DNA from: Heterostelium album PN500
Taxonomy: Eukaryota > Evosea > Eumycetozoa > Acytosteliales > Acytosteliaceae
Length of the DNA stretch: 64,000 nucleotides
Assembly: GCF_000004825.1 (NCBI RefSeq)
Contig: NW_008805073.1
Span: 310,001-374,000, forward strand
Direction: 5' to 3'
This document shows, in pieces, positions 1 through 11,563 of this stretch. The notes under the pieces were generated by a model. The model was not told where the DNA came from and did not search any database. It worked only from the letters and a program-made list of their open reading frames with translations. The translations under genes and the position numbers were made by a program. How positions within the stretch are numbered: position 1 is the first letter of the stretch; each line of letters opens with the position of its first letter.

Positions 1-2362
1 AAATAAATAAAAGAAACAGTAGTATTCTAATACGACTAACTAAAAAAAAAAAAAAAAAAAAACAAAATTAATCTGTTGAATAATAAGAAGATAATAATTC
101 TCTCTTTTGTATAAGAAAATAAAATAAATATAATATAATATATGTAATGATAGTATCTATTAAAAAACTACTAAATCATCATTATAGCATTATTAATACA
201 AATTAAAAAGATATATACTTGTTGTTATTGTTGTTGAGTTACTGTAACTGAATATATAATAACTGAGAAGAGGAATGAATTTATGAAGAGAATATATATT
301 ATTCAATTCAATGAAGAGGAGTAGAGGTCGAGTTAACCAATCAATTATTATCAACAATAAATACTTATTGTTGCTATTATTATGATGGTGGTGGTGGTCT
401 CTATTATTTGTTTTTCTTATTATTCTTCTTGGCCACTTCTTTCCTTTCCTTTCTTTCGTTTTTGTTTTTCTTTTCTACAAATATATATAATGTTATGTTT
501 TGTTGAATAAATAAACAATTTATTTAATTAAACTGTGTATTAGTATTATCCAAGTTATTGAGTTGAGTTGAGTTGTGATGAGGGTATTGAGGGCAGAGAG
601 TGATGAATGAAGGGATCTAAACAGTCAGTTCTAAAAATAAATATAAATAAAAAAAATAAAAAAACAAAAAAAGTTACCAACAAAAGCTTTTTTTTTAAAA
701 AAACACTAACAACATCAATAAAATGAACAAAATTGAGCAAAGGTGTGAAAGTCTAAACCAATAATGAATTTGGTCTAAAATGAATGAAAATGTTTTGTGG
801 TAATATTTTGATTGTGTCTTTTCTTCAGATAATTACTTTTATTTTAATTAATAAAGGTTTGTTTTTTTTTTTTTGGATATATACTTTTATCTTAAAATTT
901 GTTTCTTAAAGAATTATAAATAATAATACACATTTATAAATTATATTTGTAATAGTAAATGTATTTGTGAATGAATTTGATTGTAATTGATTGAATGAAT
1001 AATGAATGTAATATATAAATAGTTTAGTTACACTTTTGATTTGTTGATTTGATTTGTTTGATTTGACACCTATCTGATAAAACAGACAGACAAAGAGACA
1101 AGAATAAGTAAATATTTATTTTGAAAATAAAATAAAATTAAATTATTAATTTAATTATAATACAATAAGATAAGAAAGATAAACTTTTAATTTAAATTTT
1201 ATGCAATCATCATCTTATTCTTTTCCTCTTCCTTATCTTCCAGGTGAGTGCATTGCATTGCATTATTAATATTATTATTGTTGTCTTTAATTAAAATAGA
1301 CACAAAGTTGTCCAGTGGAGTGAGTGTCATTCGTTTTTTTTTTACGACGGCACACTATTTCACACACCAAAGTGTGAATGTTGGTGTAATGTTGTGGGTG
1401 TGGTTATCAAAAACAAAGAAAAAAAAAAGAGAAAAGTTATAAAGATACCAGTGAGTGATGTTAAAGATTTATTGATTGAATATGATATGATATGAATGAC
1501 AAGAAAATTAATATATCTCTATTCTATCTATCTATCTCTTTATTTGTCTGTCTTATTTTCTTTCTTTTCAATCAATCACAACCAATGTTATCTGTAGTCT
1601 TAAAAACGTTGATATATTAAGTGGTATTGAGTAGAGTATGGAATGAAAAGCTTGTTTTTTATTATTAATAAAAGTGAATAATTAAAAGGTTATATACAAC
1701 ATGTTTTTAAGGTATATTTTAGCTTTGTTTTTTTTTCTTAATTTTCATTCCGAAACTGTTTGTTTGTTGGAGATTAGATTAAGAATAAACAATTAAATGT
1801 ATAAAGTTATAATGATAATGATTAATCTAGATGATTTTTTAATGAACCATTCAAATAAAACACACAATAAACAAACAATATAATATGTCCAAAGAAAGAG
1901 TGAGAGAGTAATGCTTGAAATAGTATGTAGTTGTTTAGAGATTGATGATATTGTGTATGAATAGAATAGGTGATTAATATTATAAAACTTACAATAATTA
2001 ACTAAAAAAAATGATTAAATAGATATAATGAAAATATAGATATTATTATTTTATTTATAACTAGAGAACAAAAAATGATGACACTTTGAAATAAGAGATC
2101 TCAAAAACTAAAATAATGAGACAAAAATAAAATTATCTCAAATTCGTTCGTTTTTTTAAATCCGATGGGATTATTAATTATTTGGGACATCACCACCCAC
2201 AATTTTCAACGTTTGGAAGTGTGTGCAATGAAATTCACACTTTTTTTTTTTTTTTTTTTTTTTTTTGAATTTTTCACTTTGGTTGTCAGTTGTTGGTCAA
2301 TAATAATAATAAAGTTATAAAAGTGTGATTTATTTGTTAGTTGCTAAGTTTGCTTTTAAATC
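1..2362. other. Gene-free AT-rich intergenic region
   Basis: No convincing coding sequence was found on either strand. Only short, low-complexity reading frames occur, rich in Phe, Leu, Ile and Lys as expected from A/T runs. The stretch around 1200-1440 is slightly less A+T-rich and contains a splice-like GTGAGTG, but no supported protein. A poly-T run of about two dozen bases lies near 2240-2266, just downstream of the S28 peptidase gene. The first ~500 bases may belong to the flank of a gene left of the window. Confidence 0.6.
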
Positions 2363-4060
2363 TTATAACCAAGTTTCAATGATCTTCAATGTTTGTTGAC
2401 GAACTTGGTCAAGATTGTTTGGTGTTGAACATCCACCTGGACACTCTCTTAAATCGACACAATGTCCGCAATTATTGCAGGTTACCATCAGTGATGGTTC
2501 GGTTGGGTATTCCTGTACTGTGATACTAGCTCTTGACCATGGATCTTGACTTCCCTATTTTGTTTGGAAAAAAATGATAATTAGTATAAGTTGATTGGTC
2601 ATAATTATACAATAGGTGATTGATTGTTTTCTCTGATTTCTAGCTTTCTACTTACATTGGTGACTATTATTATTATTATTTCAATGGTTGGTTTTAATTT
2701 TGAAATTGAATTGATATTAATATTTAGACATCTAATAATTAACTAATTATTACTTACAAACAATGTTGGTACCAGCGGTATGATTACCTCCGTAGTAGTC
2801 GTTGGTAGCTTCAGTGTTTGGCCAGAGTGGTTTACCGAAAACGTTGGCGCAATGGGTTCTGTGGTAGGTCATGTTTACCATCTGAGAACGGATCGAACCT
2901 TGAGCAGGTGCGTTTTGGAAGTATCCGAATTCGGTGCATGTCTGGAACCACCATTGACGATCGGCCTTGTTGATATCGTGGGTTGTGTTCTGTTGGAACA
3001 AGGTGGCGTATTCGCCTGGTGTTCCGAGAGTGGTTCCCCAGACGTTGATGGTGTAGTTCGAGTAGGTCTCCAACATGTCGCCCTTGTTGTTCATGGCGTT
3101 GATCAGTGGAGTGCAGAGTTGGTCGTGATATCCATATTGAATTCCCTCGGCCATAGAGTCGGCCAACCAGTAGAAAAAGTCACCGTCGTCAGTGAGTGTT
3201 TCCGCTTGGAAGAGCTGTTTGACGGCGGCGGCGTTTCCACCAAAGATCTGTTGTTCGGCGGTCGATGTCACCAGACGGAGAGCGTCGGCACACTGCTCGC
3301 CGGCGGCATAGGCAACCCACTCGTCGAAAGCAGTGAAATCGAGAATGGCGTTGACGACACCGGACGATGCGACACTACCGACGGTGACGTGTGGGTATTT
3401 GACACGGAACCAAGCGGACAGTGCACCACTGTAGCTTCCACCGATGGTGATGATATCGCCAGCGTTCTGGATTGTTGAACGATAGTCCAAAATAAAGATA
3501 GCCAAATCATTGAGTGCCTGTCTTGACGACAAGAACTTCAAGTTCTCAGTGGAGAGATCAGCGAATGGCGATGAATCACCATAGTAACGGTGTTCCAAAG
3601 TGACAATCAAAGCACCCAATGCCTGAGCATAAATGACTGTTCCATCAGTTGGTTTATTAGGTGGTGATGATACTGGTCCTTCTCCATTACTTTATAATGA
3701 TTATTATTATTATTATTATTATCATTATCATTACAATTATAGTTATTGTTAATATTTCTATATTTTAGTTTTCTGAATTAAACCAAAAAAAAAAAAAAAA
3801 AAAAGGTGTGTCTGACAATTACAAACTACTACTTACATGTATAAAATGATTGGACCACCCTTTTTGTAATCGTAATATTGATCATTGACGTAGTAACGTT
3901 GAAGGAATGTACGAGTATCCTCTGCGTCAAAGTGATTCAAGGTCTGATTGTACCATTGATATTCCCATTTAACATTTGCTTCAGTTGCAAAAGTTGATGC
4001 ATTTGCTAGAGCAACAACCAATAACAATGTTGTGAACAACACTGTTTTCATCATCATCAT
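2363..4060 (-). CDS. Serine carboxypeptidase, S28 family (lysosomal Pro-X carboxypeptidase-like)
   Basis: Secreted or lysosomal serine peptidase of family S28 (prolyl carboxypeptidase / DPP7 type), expected to cleave after proline near a chain end. The model has four exons: 3837-4060, 2758-3689, 2656-2663 and 2363-2554, giving 451 residues, about the usual family length. An N-terminal signal peptide follows four Met codons (MMMMKTVLFTTLLLVVALA). The S28 landmarks are present: GGEGP-like NGEGP, EHRYYG, nucleophile Ser ~160 in GGSYSG, Asp ~392 in GSQDPW and His ~419 in CGHCVDLR. Exon 3 is only 8 nt (TCACCAAT) and is needed to join NIV to GSQDPW in frame as F-T-N; without it the catalytic Asp region is out of frame. 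The start is divergent from the receptor gene on the right. Family assignment is firm, but exact substrate and compartment are inferred. Confidence 0.93.
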
Positions 4061-5015
4061 GTACTTTACTACTACTAAATCTATTCTGATATAGTTTAAA
4101 ATAGATAATGATATATATAAATAATAATCAAAACAATCAAAAAAAAGTGCAGATCAATTTCCTGATTGAAAATAAAAAAATAGATAAAAATTTAAAAAAA
4201 ATAAAATATTACTAATTATGTTATTGGGGTGAATCCCAAATTATTTCACACTCCCACATTAAAACCAATCATGACAAGCAAATCAATTAACAAAACATAA
4301 CACCCTTTAAACAATCAAATAAATTTCGATCGGTAAAAACAAAAATTTATAATTATTTCTATATTTATACAAGTTATTTTCAAATATTAAATAGTATAGT
4401 ATTGTATATAATATATATATATATATATATTGACAATATATATAAAATAAACAATGTAACATGTGTTTGATAATTCATGTAAGATAGTGTAATGATTGAT
4501 TATAAATTATTAATCATATTTTTTGTTTTGACTAATTTGACTATGACATGTGACATGACCTATGAATTATGTTTTAAAATCAAACAATTGTTTTATTTCT
4601 TTTGTTAATATTATATATTTGCTTCAATTTAATCGACGCGTCGATTTTATCACATACTCTATACTTCTCTCTCTATCTCTATCTTTCTCTTTGCAAATTG
4701 AATTGAATAAACATCAAAATAAAATAAAAATTAATTAATTTGGTAATAGATAGATATTATGACACTTTTAAAATCAAATCAATTTTTAATAAAATACACA
4801 ATCTTAAGAATGATGAAAGGTTTATTTAATATTAAAATAGCAATCAATCAATATTTGGCACCATAGCATTTTATTTTATTTTTCCAAATTCTCTATTTTT
4901 TTTTTCTTTCTATCTTTATAGAATCAATTTATTTATTCTTTATTATTTTATTATAATTTTTTTATTAGATTTATAATTTTTTTAGTATATTTGATGATTC
5001 TATATAAATCTAATC
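4061..5015. promoter_or_regulatory. Divergent intergenic region with a 16-bp palindrome
   Basis: About 950 bp separates the start codons of the S28 peptidase (-) and the LRR/EGF receptor (+), so both promoters should lie here. The DNA is A/T-rich, with an AT dinucleotide run near 4410-4430. It is interrupted at 4631-4646 by a perfect 16-bp palindrome, AATCGACGCGTCGATT, which contains the ACGCGT core. That is the most CpG-rich point of the spacer and a candidate protein-binding site. No coding sequence was seen. Confidence 0.45.
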
Positions 5016-8000
5016 ATGTTCCAACTAAATAAATTATTTATTTGTATTTTTAGAAAACAATCACAAATTGTTAATTTTAATATTTCTATATTTTTAATAT
5101 TATTATTCTTATTTTTTCCAGTAGGAGTTAAATCCAATATTTCACAAATAGAATGTATGAATGAACATATTATTATTTACTTTTTTTAATAAAAACTAAT
5201 AAACAATCAACTATTATAGTAAAATCATTAAGATGGATAATAAAACAATATGGATTAAATTGGAACTTAAATGGTGAAACCTGTAGCAGTATATTGCCAA
5301 TAGATAGTAGTTTTGGTACATTAACATGTAATTCAACAGATTCTATATTATCAATGTAAATATAACATAATTAATCATTTTTTAATTAAAATACTAACAA
5401 TGCTTAAATCTTTCAAAGAAATATAGTAAATAATACATTTATTGATCATGGGGAGCCTGATTCTCTAAATAAATTAATATTTCCTAGTTTACAACAACTA
5501 TCTTTTATAGCCAATAGTAGTACTTGGCGTGTAAAGAATAATTCTTACAATCTCTTCACTATGTTGGATCAGCCCGAAAACAAAAAACTTCAATCTTTAG
5601 AGATACATTACTATCCAATTAACATACCAACCAATTTTCCTATTTATTTACAAACATTTGATACGTTGTAAGTTTATACCACTTAGAATTATCAATATGC
5701 GATTTACTAATAGTTAATTAATTAATCTATTTTATTTATAGATATCTTAACAATAATACTGTAACATCCAATATATCGAGAGCATTGTTAGAATCATGTG
5801 TTAGAGTTAATTTTACCAATATCAATATGAAATCTGATTTGAAAATAGAATTTTCAACCAATTATGTTTATCAAAATCTTGTATTTATGTAAGTTATTTA
5901 TAGTACCAGTGTATATTAATACAATGCTAAACTATCTCTATATCCTTTTTATAGTAATTTCGATTTCCCAATGAGTTATTTATTACAAATGAATAGTTTC
6001 ATTTTTAATAATAAAAACTTTCCAAGTTTAAGAATAATGTAATATTTAAAATTCTAACTAAATTTATAAATTTTATTCTAACATGTTTAAAAATTTACCT
6101 TTTTAGTGAATTTGGAGATAATCAACGACAATATGATATTTCCTTTACAATAGATTCTGTTCAAAAAATGTATTTATACTAACAAATAAATTTATTTTAA
6201 TTCATTATTAACTTTTAAATATTATATTTTTTAGATCATTATTTAATGCAAATGTAAACATTGTATCTTTACCAATTCTAGAAACATTGTAAGTTAATAT
6301 AATACATTTAATTTTAAATTAAAATAAATATTAATATTAAAATTCCTTTTTTAAAGACTTTTAACAAATTCTACATTAAATACACCTGATTTATCAATTT
6401 TCCCAACATTAAGAACTGTGTAAGATTATTTAAGACTTTTAAAAAGAGTATAATTCAAATTGATTAACTAATTTTTATTTAAATTAAATAGAATTTTGAG
6501 AAAATGTAATTATACATTGATGAAAGTATCAAATTTAATATTATTGTAAGTACTTACCTTTTTTGGTAACCAAAAAATATTAATATTTCAAAAGAAATAA
6601 TCAAGTTAATACTAACTCACTCCAAAAGGCAAATGGATGATACCAATTTAGGTAGTATACCACAAGTTTCTTGGTTTAGCTATGGTGCGTCAGCATTCTT
6701 TACGAATACCAATGTAAAGGGTGAATTGGGTGATCTTGGTGGCGCAGACCTTCGAGAACTTTCATTTATTGGATCTCAAGAGTTGTCAACACGTCTCTAT
6801 GATTCTTACTGTGAGACTTATTTCCTACTAAAGAATATCAAGTTGATCGACAACTATGTACCTTCATGTATCTATTGTTATTGGTCAATCATGAGTTACT
6901 ATCTACCCGACGATACAATTCCACCTTCTCCCGATTACAAATGTAACATCACTGTTGATAAGAATATATTTTATGTTGATAAGATAAATGGTTGGTAATC
7001 TTAATATACTTAGGAGTAAGAAACAAATATAGATATTAATATTAATATTTTTTATATAGAATCAATTGTAATTAGTGGAAATAATCTTGGCTTTGGAATG
7101 AAGAATGATATCTCATCTAATATCTATCCAATAACACCAAATCAAAAGTTTAAGTAAGTTTAAGTTTAACATTTTAAATATGTTTAAGAATAACAACAAT
7201 TTATTCAAATTAATATTTTATTTATAGTTTTGTTGCTAATCCAATTGAAGGTAAAGCAACATTAATGCTATCAAAGACTTTGAAATATTCAGTTGATATT
7301 GTTTGGGGACAGCCTCGTAAGTTAAATTTATATTCCAATCAAGATTAATTTATATTAATTTTTATATTTATATTCATATTTGTATAGCTCAAGCAAATTC
7401 AGCAATGATACAAAATATTGATAGATATTCAAAAATAAATATATATGGAAGATTCAACATGTATTCAACTTTTACAATCATGGTTGGAAATCAAACATGT
7501 AATAATATAAAAGTGGAATCTACAATGATTACCTGTACAATCTATAGAATTCTATTGGAGACTGCATATAGTATAACAATTGATGATACTTTGTCAAGGA
7601 GAAATGTTGTTGGTTTGTTGGAGACCTCTACACCTGTTCCGCTGAAATGTGGAGCCAATGCAAAGTGTAATGGAAATGGCGAGTGCATAACTGGAATATG
7701 TCATTGTGACGATGGCTACGGTGGATACTATTGTGAATCAAAGATCAAATCGGATATAGTAATCACACCGAATACAACTGCACCATCACCCACCATCTTG
7801 GTCGATAACAAACTGCGCTTCACTTTCAATATTATCTGTCTTCAAGAGATAGATCAAACCGATTCTATTGTCAACGAGATATTCACGAGGAGTTGGAATT
7901 ATACCTTCTACATCAACGATACACTCACTACCTATAACTATTTAATCAATACTTCAACTAGCTCCTCTATCAATGCGGTGATTGAACACTCTACAATTCA

Positions 8001-8592
8001 GAGAACAATTGAATTCGGTGGATATAATACTATCTACTCTGCTGGTTCACTTAAACTATTGATTAAAGTCGGTAATTGGAGATACAAAGATCGGTTGAAT
8101 CATCTTAGAATCATCATGGTGACGAAACTCGAGAATCTAGAAGAGCATTGCTATCCCAATACCATAGTAGATCAACAATCGGACTCCAGTAATATCAACT
8201 TTATCAAGGCGACAATGAACGATCGTTCGTTCTACGGTAGATTCTTACCGTATGCAATGATAGACAATGGAATAGTTGTCAATATCAACAATCAGATAAT
8301 CAATTCATCGGAGAGCAACGGTGAATCTTACATTGGAATATCGATACCGTATTGCGAGGAGTGTATAATCGACCCTGATTTCTCAGTGTTGGTAAACACC
8401 GATTCATCAATCAACGGCCATTGCCTGGCAAAGAGCAAAGCATGGTTGATTGCCACCATTGTTTGTGTAGGAGGTGCAGTTGCCATTGCATTCATTATCG
8501 GACTGATATTCTATATCAAGAGAAAACAGAAATTCAAAAAAGAAAATGAAAAGCTACAAAACAGATTAAGTAGAATGAATGAAAATCATTGA
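5016..8592 (+). CDS. LRR-like / TIG / EGF-like single-pass membrane protein (ComC-like family)
   Basis: Predicted cell-surface protein of 912 residues from 13 exons: 5016-5154, 5220-5355, 5419-5667, 5742-5888, 5955-6038, 6107-6169, 6235-6288, 6357-6419, 6492-6545, 6629-6990, 7060-7153, 7228-7316 and 7388-8592. A signal-peptide-like hydrophobic stretch lies at residues ~26-42. Residues ~45-330 form degenerate leucine-rich-type repeats, several encoded one repeat per exon. A TIG/IPT-like segment follows (ISGNNLG..., MVGNQTC). An EGF-like module sits at ~598-628 (CNGNGECITGICHCDDGYGGYYC), then a beta-rich domain resembling the ComC 'supersandwich', a transmembrane helix at ~863-888 and a short basic coiled tail. 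This layout is typical of the dictyostelid ComC/EGF-TM families implicated in cell communication; the ligand is unknown. It converges on the DUSP12-like gene with 52 bp between stops. The exon 10 donor (gttggt at 6991) is the least certain junction. Confidence 0.85.
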
Positions 8593-8644
8593 TAATAAAT
8601 ATTAATAAACAGAATATATTTCTTTTTTTTTTTTCTATTTATTT

Positions 8645-9768
8645 TTAACTGATTGAAATTGATGTGGTGTTGGTTGTTGTTGAATTTGATGCAGTGGTGT
8701 TGGTGTTATTTGATTTCACCGGAATGATGGGTGGATTTTTAACAAACTTTTCGTCGACTCTCGACTTTGGAATCTGGAAAGACGGTGAAATCCAAGAGCC
8801 ACACGAACATTGAGCACCACTCCACGACCAAGATCCAAGCTTTTCACCACACTTTGGATTGTCACAAATGATTTTACCGTCGTAGGTCTCTGGTGAAGTG
8901 GTAATCCACTCTACCCATTCGTTCTCCTTGAGGAAGTAGCTTGTGCACTCCTCCGATCCACTCATTGTTTTCTCACGACGTCCCCACTTGAATGAATTTT
9001 GTCCGTCTCCACGATCGTGTTTCGATATATCTTTGGGATAGAACAAAGCTTTTCCACATTTCCTACAACAATATTTAATTTCACCTTCATCTTCTTCCTC
9101 TTCCTCCTCTTCTTCATCTGCTACTAATGATTCAACTTGTAATTGCGATAATTTCTCGCCTGTTTCTGTCACTAGCTGTTCAGCTTCCTGTTGTAATTGT
9201 TGTTGTTGTTTCAATTCCAGTTTAGCTTGTCTTTTTGCCTCTTTCTCTGCTTGTTTCTTTCGTTCTATCAATTCCTCTTCGTATTCCATCAGCTGTTTGA
9301 CAAATCCTCTGTTTGGATAGATGATACGACGGGCATCGAGCAGCAGACCGTGCGCATCACTATAGTCAATGTTCAACTTTCTCATCATATAGGCAATACA
9401 TATCGAAGCAGACCTCGACATTCCAGCGAAACAATGTACTAAAACCGCACCCTCTCTTCTTCCCTCCTCTATAAACTCGAATGTCTGATCGAAATACTGT
9501 TTTATATCTACACCTTCCATATCGAATATATCTATAACATGACATTTATACATCTATTTATTGTTTGTTTCTTTTAATAAGTACTCTTATTTGCGCATCA
9601 ATTTTACATAATTAATTATTTCCTTACCTTTGGCCATTTTGCTTTATAACCATTCATTATACTTAAAACATGAGTGATTTGATACTCATCAAGAATATCA
9701 CGTTTCACTGCTGCCAGTGATCCAATATAGAATCCTGGAAATATTTTATTGATTTCTTCGTTTGACAT
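8645..9768 (-). CDS. Dual-specificity phosphatase, DUSP12/Yvh1 type
   Basis: Protein of 349 residues in two exons (9628-9768 and 8645-9553). The DSP domain starts at the N-terminus (IFPGFYIGSLAAV) and carries the active-site loop HCFAGMSRS with Cys ~88, the HCx5R phosphatase signature. A Gln/Glu/Lys-rich linker with an acidic run follows. The C-terminal part contains CRKCGKALF and, near the end, a second zinc-binding set (CGEKLGSWSW, CSCGSWISPSFQIPKSRVD). That C-terminal zinc domain is diagnostic of Yvh1/DUSP12. Known relatives act in 60S ribosome maturation (release of Mrt4), largely independently of phosphatase activity, and that role is inferred here. The protein ends in a Ser/Thr/Asn tract. 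The start ATG is preceded by an AT-rich leader shared with the orphan exon at 10002. Confidence 0.92.
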
Positions 9769-10001
9769 CTTTCTCTATATATAATATAATAATTAAAAAA
9801 TAAAAAATAAAAAGGTATTTATATATTTGCGTATAACTGATCTAAATAAAATATTTATTAAATATAAAAATAATTCAAAAAGTTTTCTCGAAATTTTCAT
9901 AAAAAAATTTTTGTTGGCTGCTCTGATTTGATTCGCTTTTTATCTTGGATATCTCTTTGATTTAATATCGATTCATTTTGTCTTAATTTATTCTCAGTGT
10001 T

Positions 10002-10115
10002 ATGTTACCAAACCCTAATTTTCAATCACAATTTGAATTAGTTGGTGATTTAAAACAATTCTCAACAATTATTCGCATAGATGATACCCAGTGGTTGAAC
10101 AGCCTATCTTCACAG
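10002..10115 (+). pseudogene. Orphan first exon of an unrecognised gene
   Basis: An ATG opens a 38-codon exon (MLPNPNFQSQFELVG... ending LNSLSSQ) that stops exactly at a consensus donor, CAG|GTAAGT. Composition is coding-like rather than A/T-run-like, and it lies head-to-head with the DUSP12-like gene. I could not find a downstream exon in a compatible phase. What follows is an antisense F-box-like fragment and a structured repeat-like segment. It may be the 5' remnant of a gene interrupted by later insertions, or the first exon of a gene whose remaining exons I failed to recognise. Confidence 0.3.
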
Positions 10116-10181
10116 GTAAGTTCTCCGTTTACTGGCTTTTTGACTGGTGGAATGAATTCAAATTATTTTTAAGTTAGTTTT

Positions 10182-10403
10182 TTAAGGTGATATATTTAAT
10201 ATACATACTGGTATTTCTGAATCATAGTTTTCAAATGAAGACTTTAAACGTATACGTAGGCAATCTTGTTTCCAAGATTTTGAAATATCATAAAATGATA
10301 CACTGTCCTCCAATGAAGTATATTTAAGTAAATAATCGAATGTCCAGAACAACCATTCTTCTTTTATGCGGTAGTCTCTTAGGTTTTTCACCATTTGATC
10401 CAC
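10182..10403 (-). pseudogene. F-box-like gene fragment
   Basis: A 73-residue open frame on the minus strand has plausible protein composition. Its middle (FDYLLKYTSLEDSVSFYDIS followed by KSWKQD) resembles an F-box helix arrangement: a Leu-rich stretch, then V-S-F-x-x-I-S-K-x-W. It has no recognisable continuation on either side and no other domain. I read it as a fragment of an F-box-type gene. It could also be a chance open frame in a region of average composition. Confidence 0.3.
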
Positions 10404-10460
10404 AACGATTTTGTGAACTCCATATTGCCGATGGAATGATTAATTATTATCATCAGTGTC

Positions 10461-10670
10461 GAAGGACGTAGTTAGTGAAATGGTTCATTCGTGGGCCTTC
10501 ATTACTTCGACCTGGGTTCGAGGTAATGACTAAGTTTCCCTGCTACAGGAACGTATATAAAAAACTGATGTCCTAAGAGCCCATGGGCAATACATTGACA
10601 CCAACTCGCGAGGAGGTGATAAAAACACCTCCTTAGTGCGATGGATCTAAAAAAAAAATCTTCTTTTTTG
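10461..10670 (+). ncRNA. Structured Pol III-like / SINE-like segment
   Basis: About 200 bp of unusually G+C-rich, hairpin-dense sequence. It holds an A-box-like TAGTTAGTGAAATGG (from 10469), a B-box-like GGTTCGAGGT (from 10515), a near-perfect 11-bp hairpin at 10500-10528 (CATTACTTCGA / TCGAGGTAATG), a hairpin at 10534-10552 (GTTTCCCTG-cta-CAGGAAC), a perfect palindrome GCCCATGGGC at 10579-10588, and an 8-bp hairpin AGGAGGTG/CACCTCCT at 10611-10633. It ends in an A10 tail at about 10649-10658, and a run of six T follows near 10663. No cloverleaf can be drawn, so it is not a tRNA gene. A tRNA-derived SINE or a free-standing Pol III RNA fits best. No target-site duplication was seen. Confidence 0.4.
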
Positions 10671-11066
10671 CTTTTTTCTTTTTTTAAAAGCCATATTTGT
10701 AATTTATAATAATCAAGATATCATTGAGAATACATAGTATTCTCACAGACAATAATATATTTCTTCATATTCAATATATATAATCTTTTTCGTGGTGTGG
10801 TGGGTAGACTATAATTGAAACAAAAAAATATTGTCTCAGAGCAAAAGCATACCTCTTACTCACTATTTTTTATATTCTTTCTTACTAATTGTTTGTATAA
10901 ACCACAGAAGTAAATAATATTAATCTTTTCATCATCATATCTATCTCTTTTTTTTGAATATCTTTTACCTATTTTTAACAGTTGATTGTTATAAATTAAT
11001 AATTATTTAGTTTATTATATAGAAATTGTTTAAATTAAGATTATGTAAAAATAAGCACAAGTGTAA

Positions 11067-11294
11067 ATGAGAGAGCAGAAGAAAAGTTTAAAAAGTATTA
11101 CTGTTGCAGTCAATGCCGAATTTGATACGGATAGAATAGTAGAAGCGATTGAAAGAAAAATAAATGAATTGGAAACAGTTGTCAGAAAAGTTCATGAACT
11201 GCGATACGATAAACATCACCGACGAGAAATGGAAGAAGATCCGGAGAGCTACAGTACCAGCACGTATGCCAGACACCGCGGTGGATCAGAATAA
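11067..11294 (+). CDS. Unassigned short reading frame in accessory interval
   Basis: A 75-codon open frame (starting MREQKKSLKSITVAVNAEF) has protein-like, charged, helix-prone composition (for example IEAI-type and NELETVV stretches). Another frame over the same bases is also open and continues across a consensus intron (donor GTAAGT just after 11309, acceptor near 11387) to a stop near 11460. Both cannot be the real one, and I cannot decide between them. No family is recognised. The surrounding interval holds repeats and fragments, so this may be a decaying gene. Confidence 0.2.
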   Translation: MREQKKSLKSITVAVNAEFDTDRIVEAIERKINELETVVRKVHELRYDKHHRREMEEDPESYSTSTYARHRGGSE

Positions 11295-11563
11295 GAATGA
11301 ACAAACTGGTAAGTTCACTGTGGTTTAAACTTTAAATGATTTAAAAAAAATGGTATTAATAATACCTCACTTCAATATACTATATAGATCAAATCCATAG
11401 TGATGATAAGGATCAGGATTTTCATGCATGTAGTAACGCCGAGTATTACCCCTCAACTTAGAGGGCTAACATTCGTATCTCCATCTATGCAGTAACGCAG
11501 TTAATCATAGTTCTGGATTTGTCGCACCACAACACTTACCAAATGGGAACACACAATGATACT

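Noticed and set aside
1201-1442. Possible two-exon mini-gene (ATG at 1201, donor GTGAGTG near 1244, second part to 1441)
   Set aside because: The encoded peptide is compositionally odd (Lys and Phe runs from A/T tracts), has no family resemblance, and no further support such as a plausible leader or conserved motif.
2780-3478. 232-codon open frame on the plus strand
   Set aside because: It is antisense to the S28 peptidase exon, which has intact catalytic motifs; the plus frame is a shadow of its codon usage.
10500-10528. tRNA gene around the GGTTCGA motif
   Set aside because: The T-arm cannot form five pairs around TTCGAGG and no acceptor or anticodon stem fits; no other tRNA-like B-box was found in the window.
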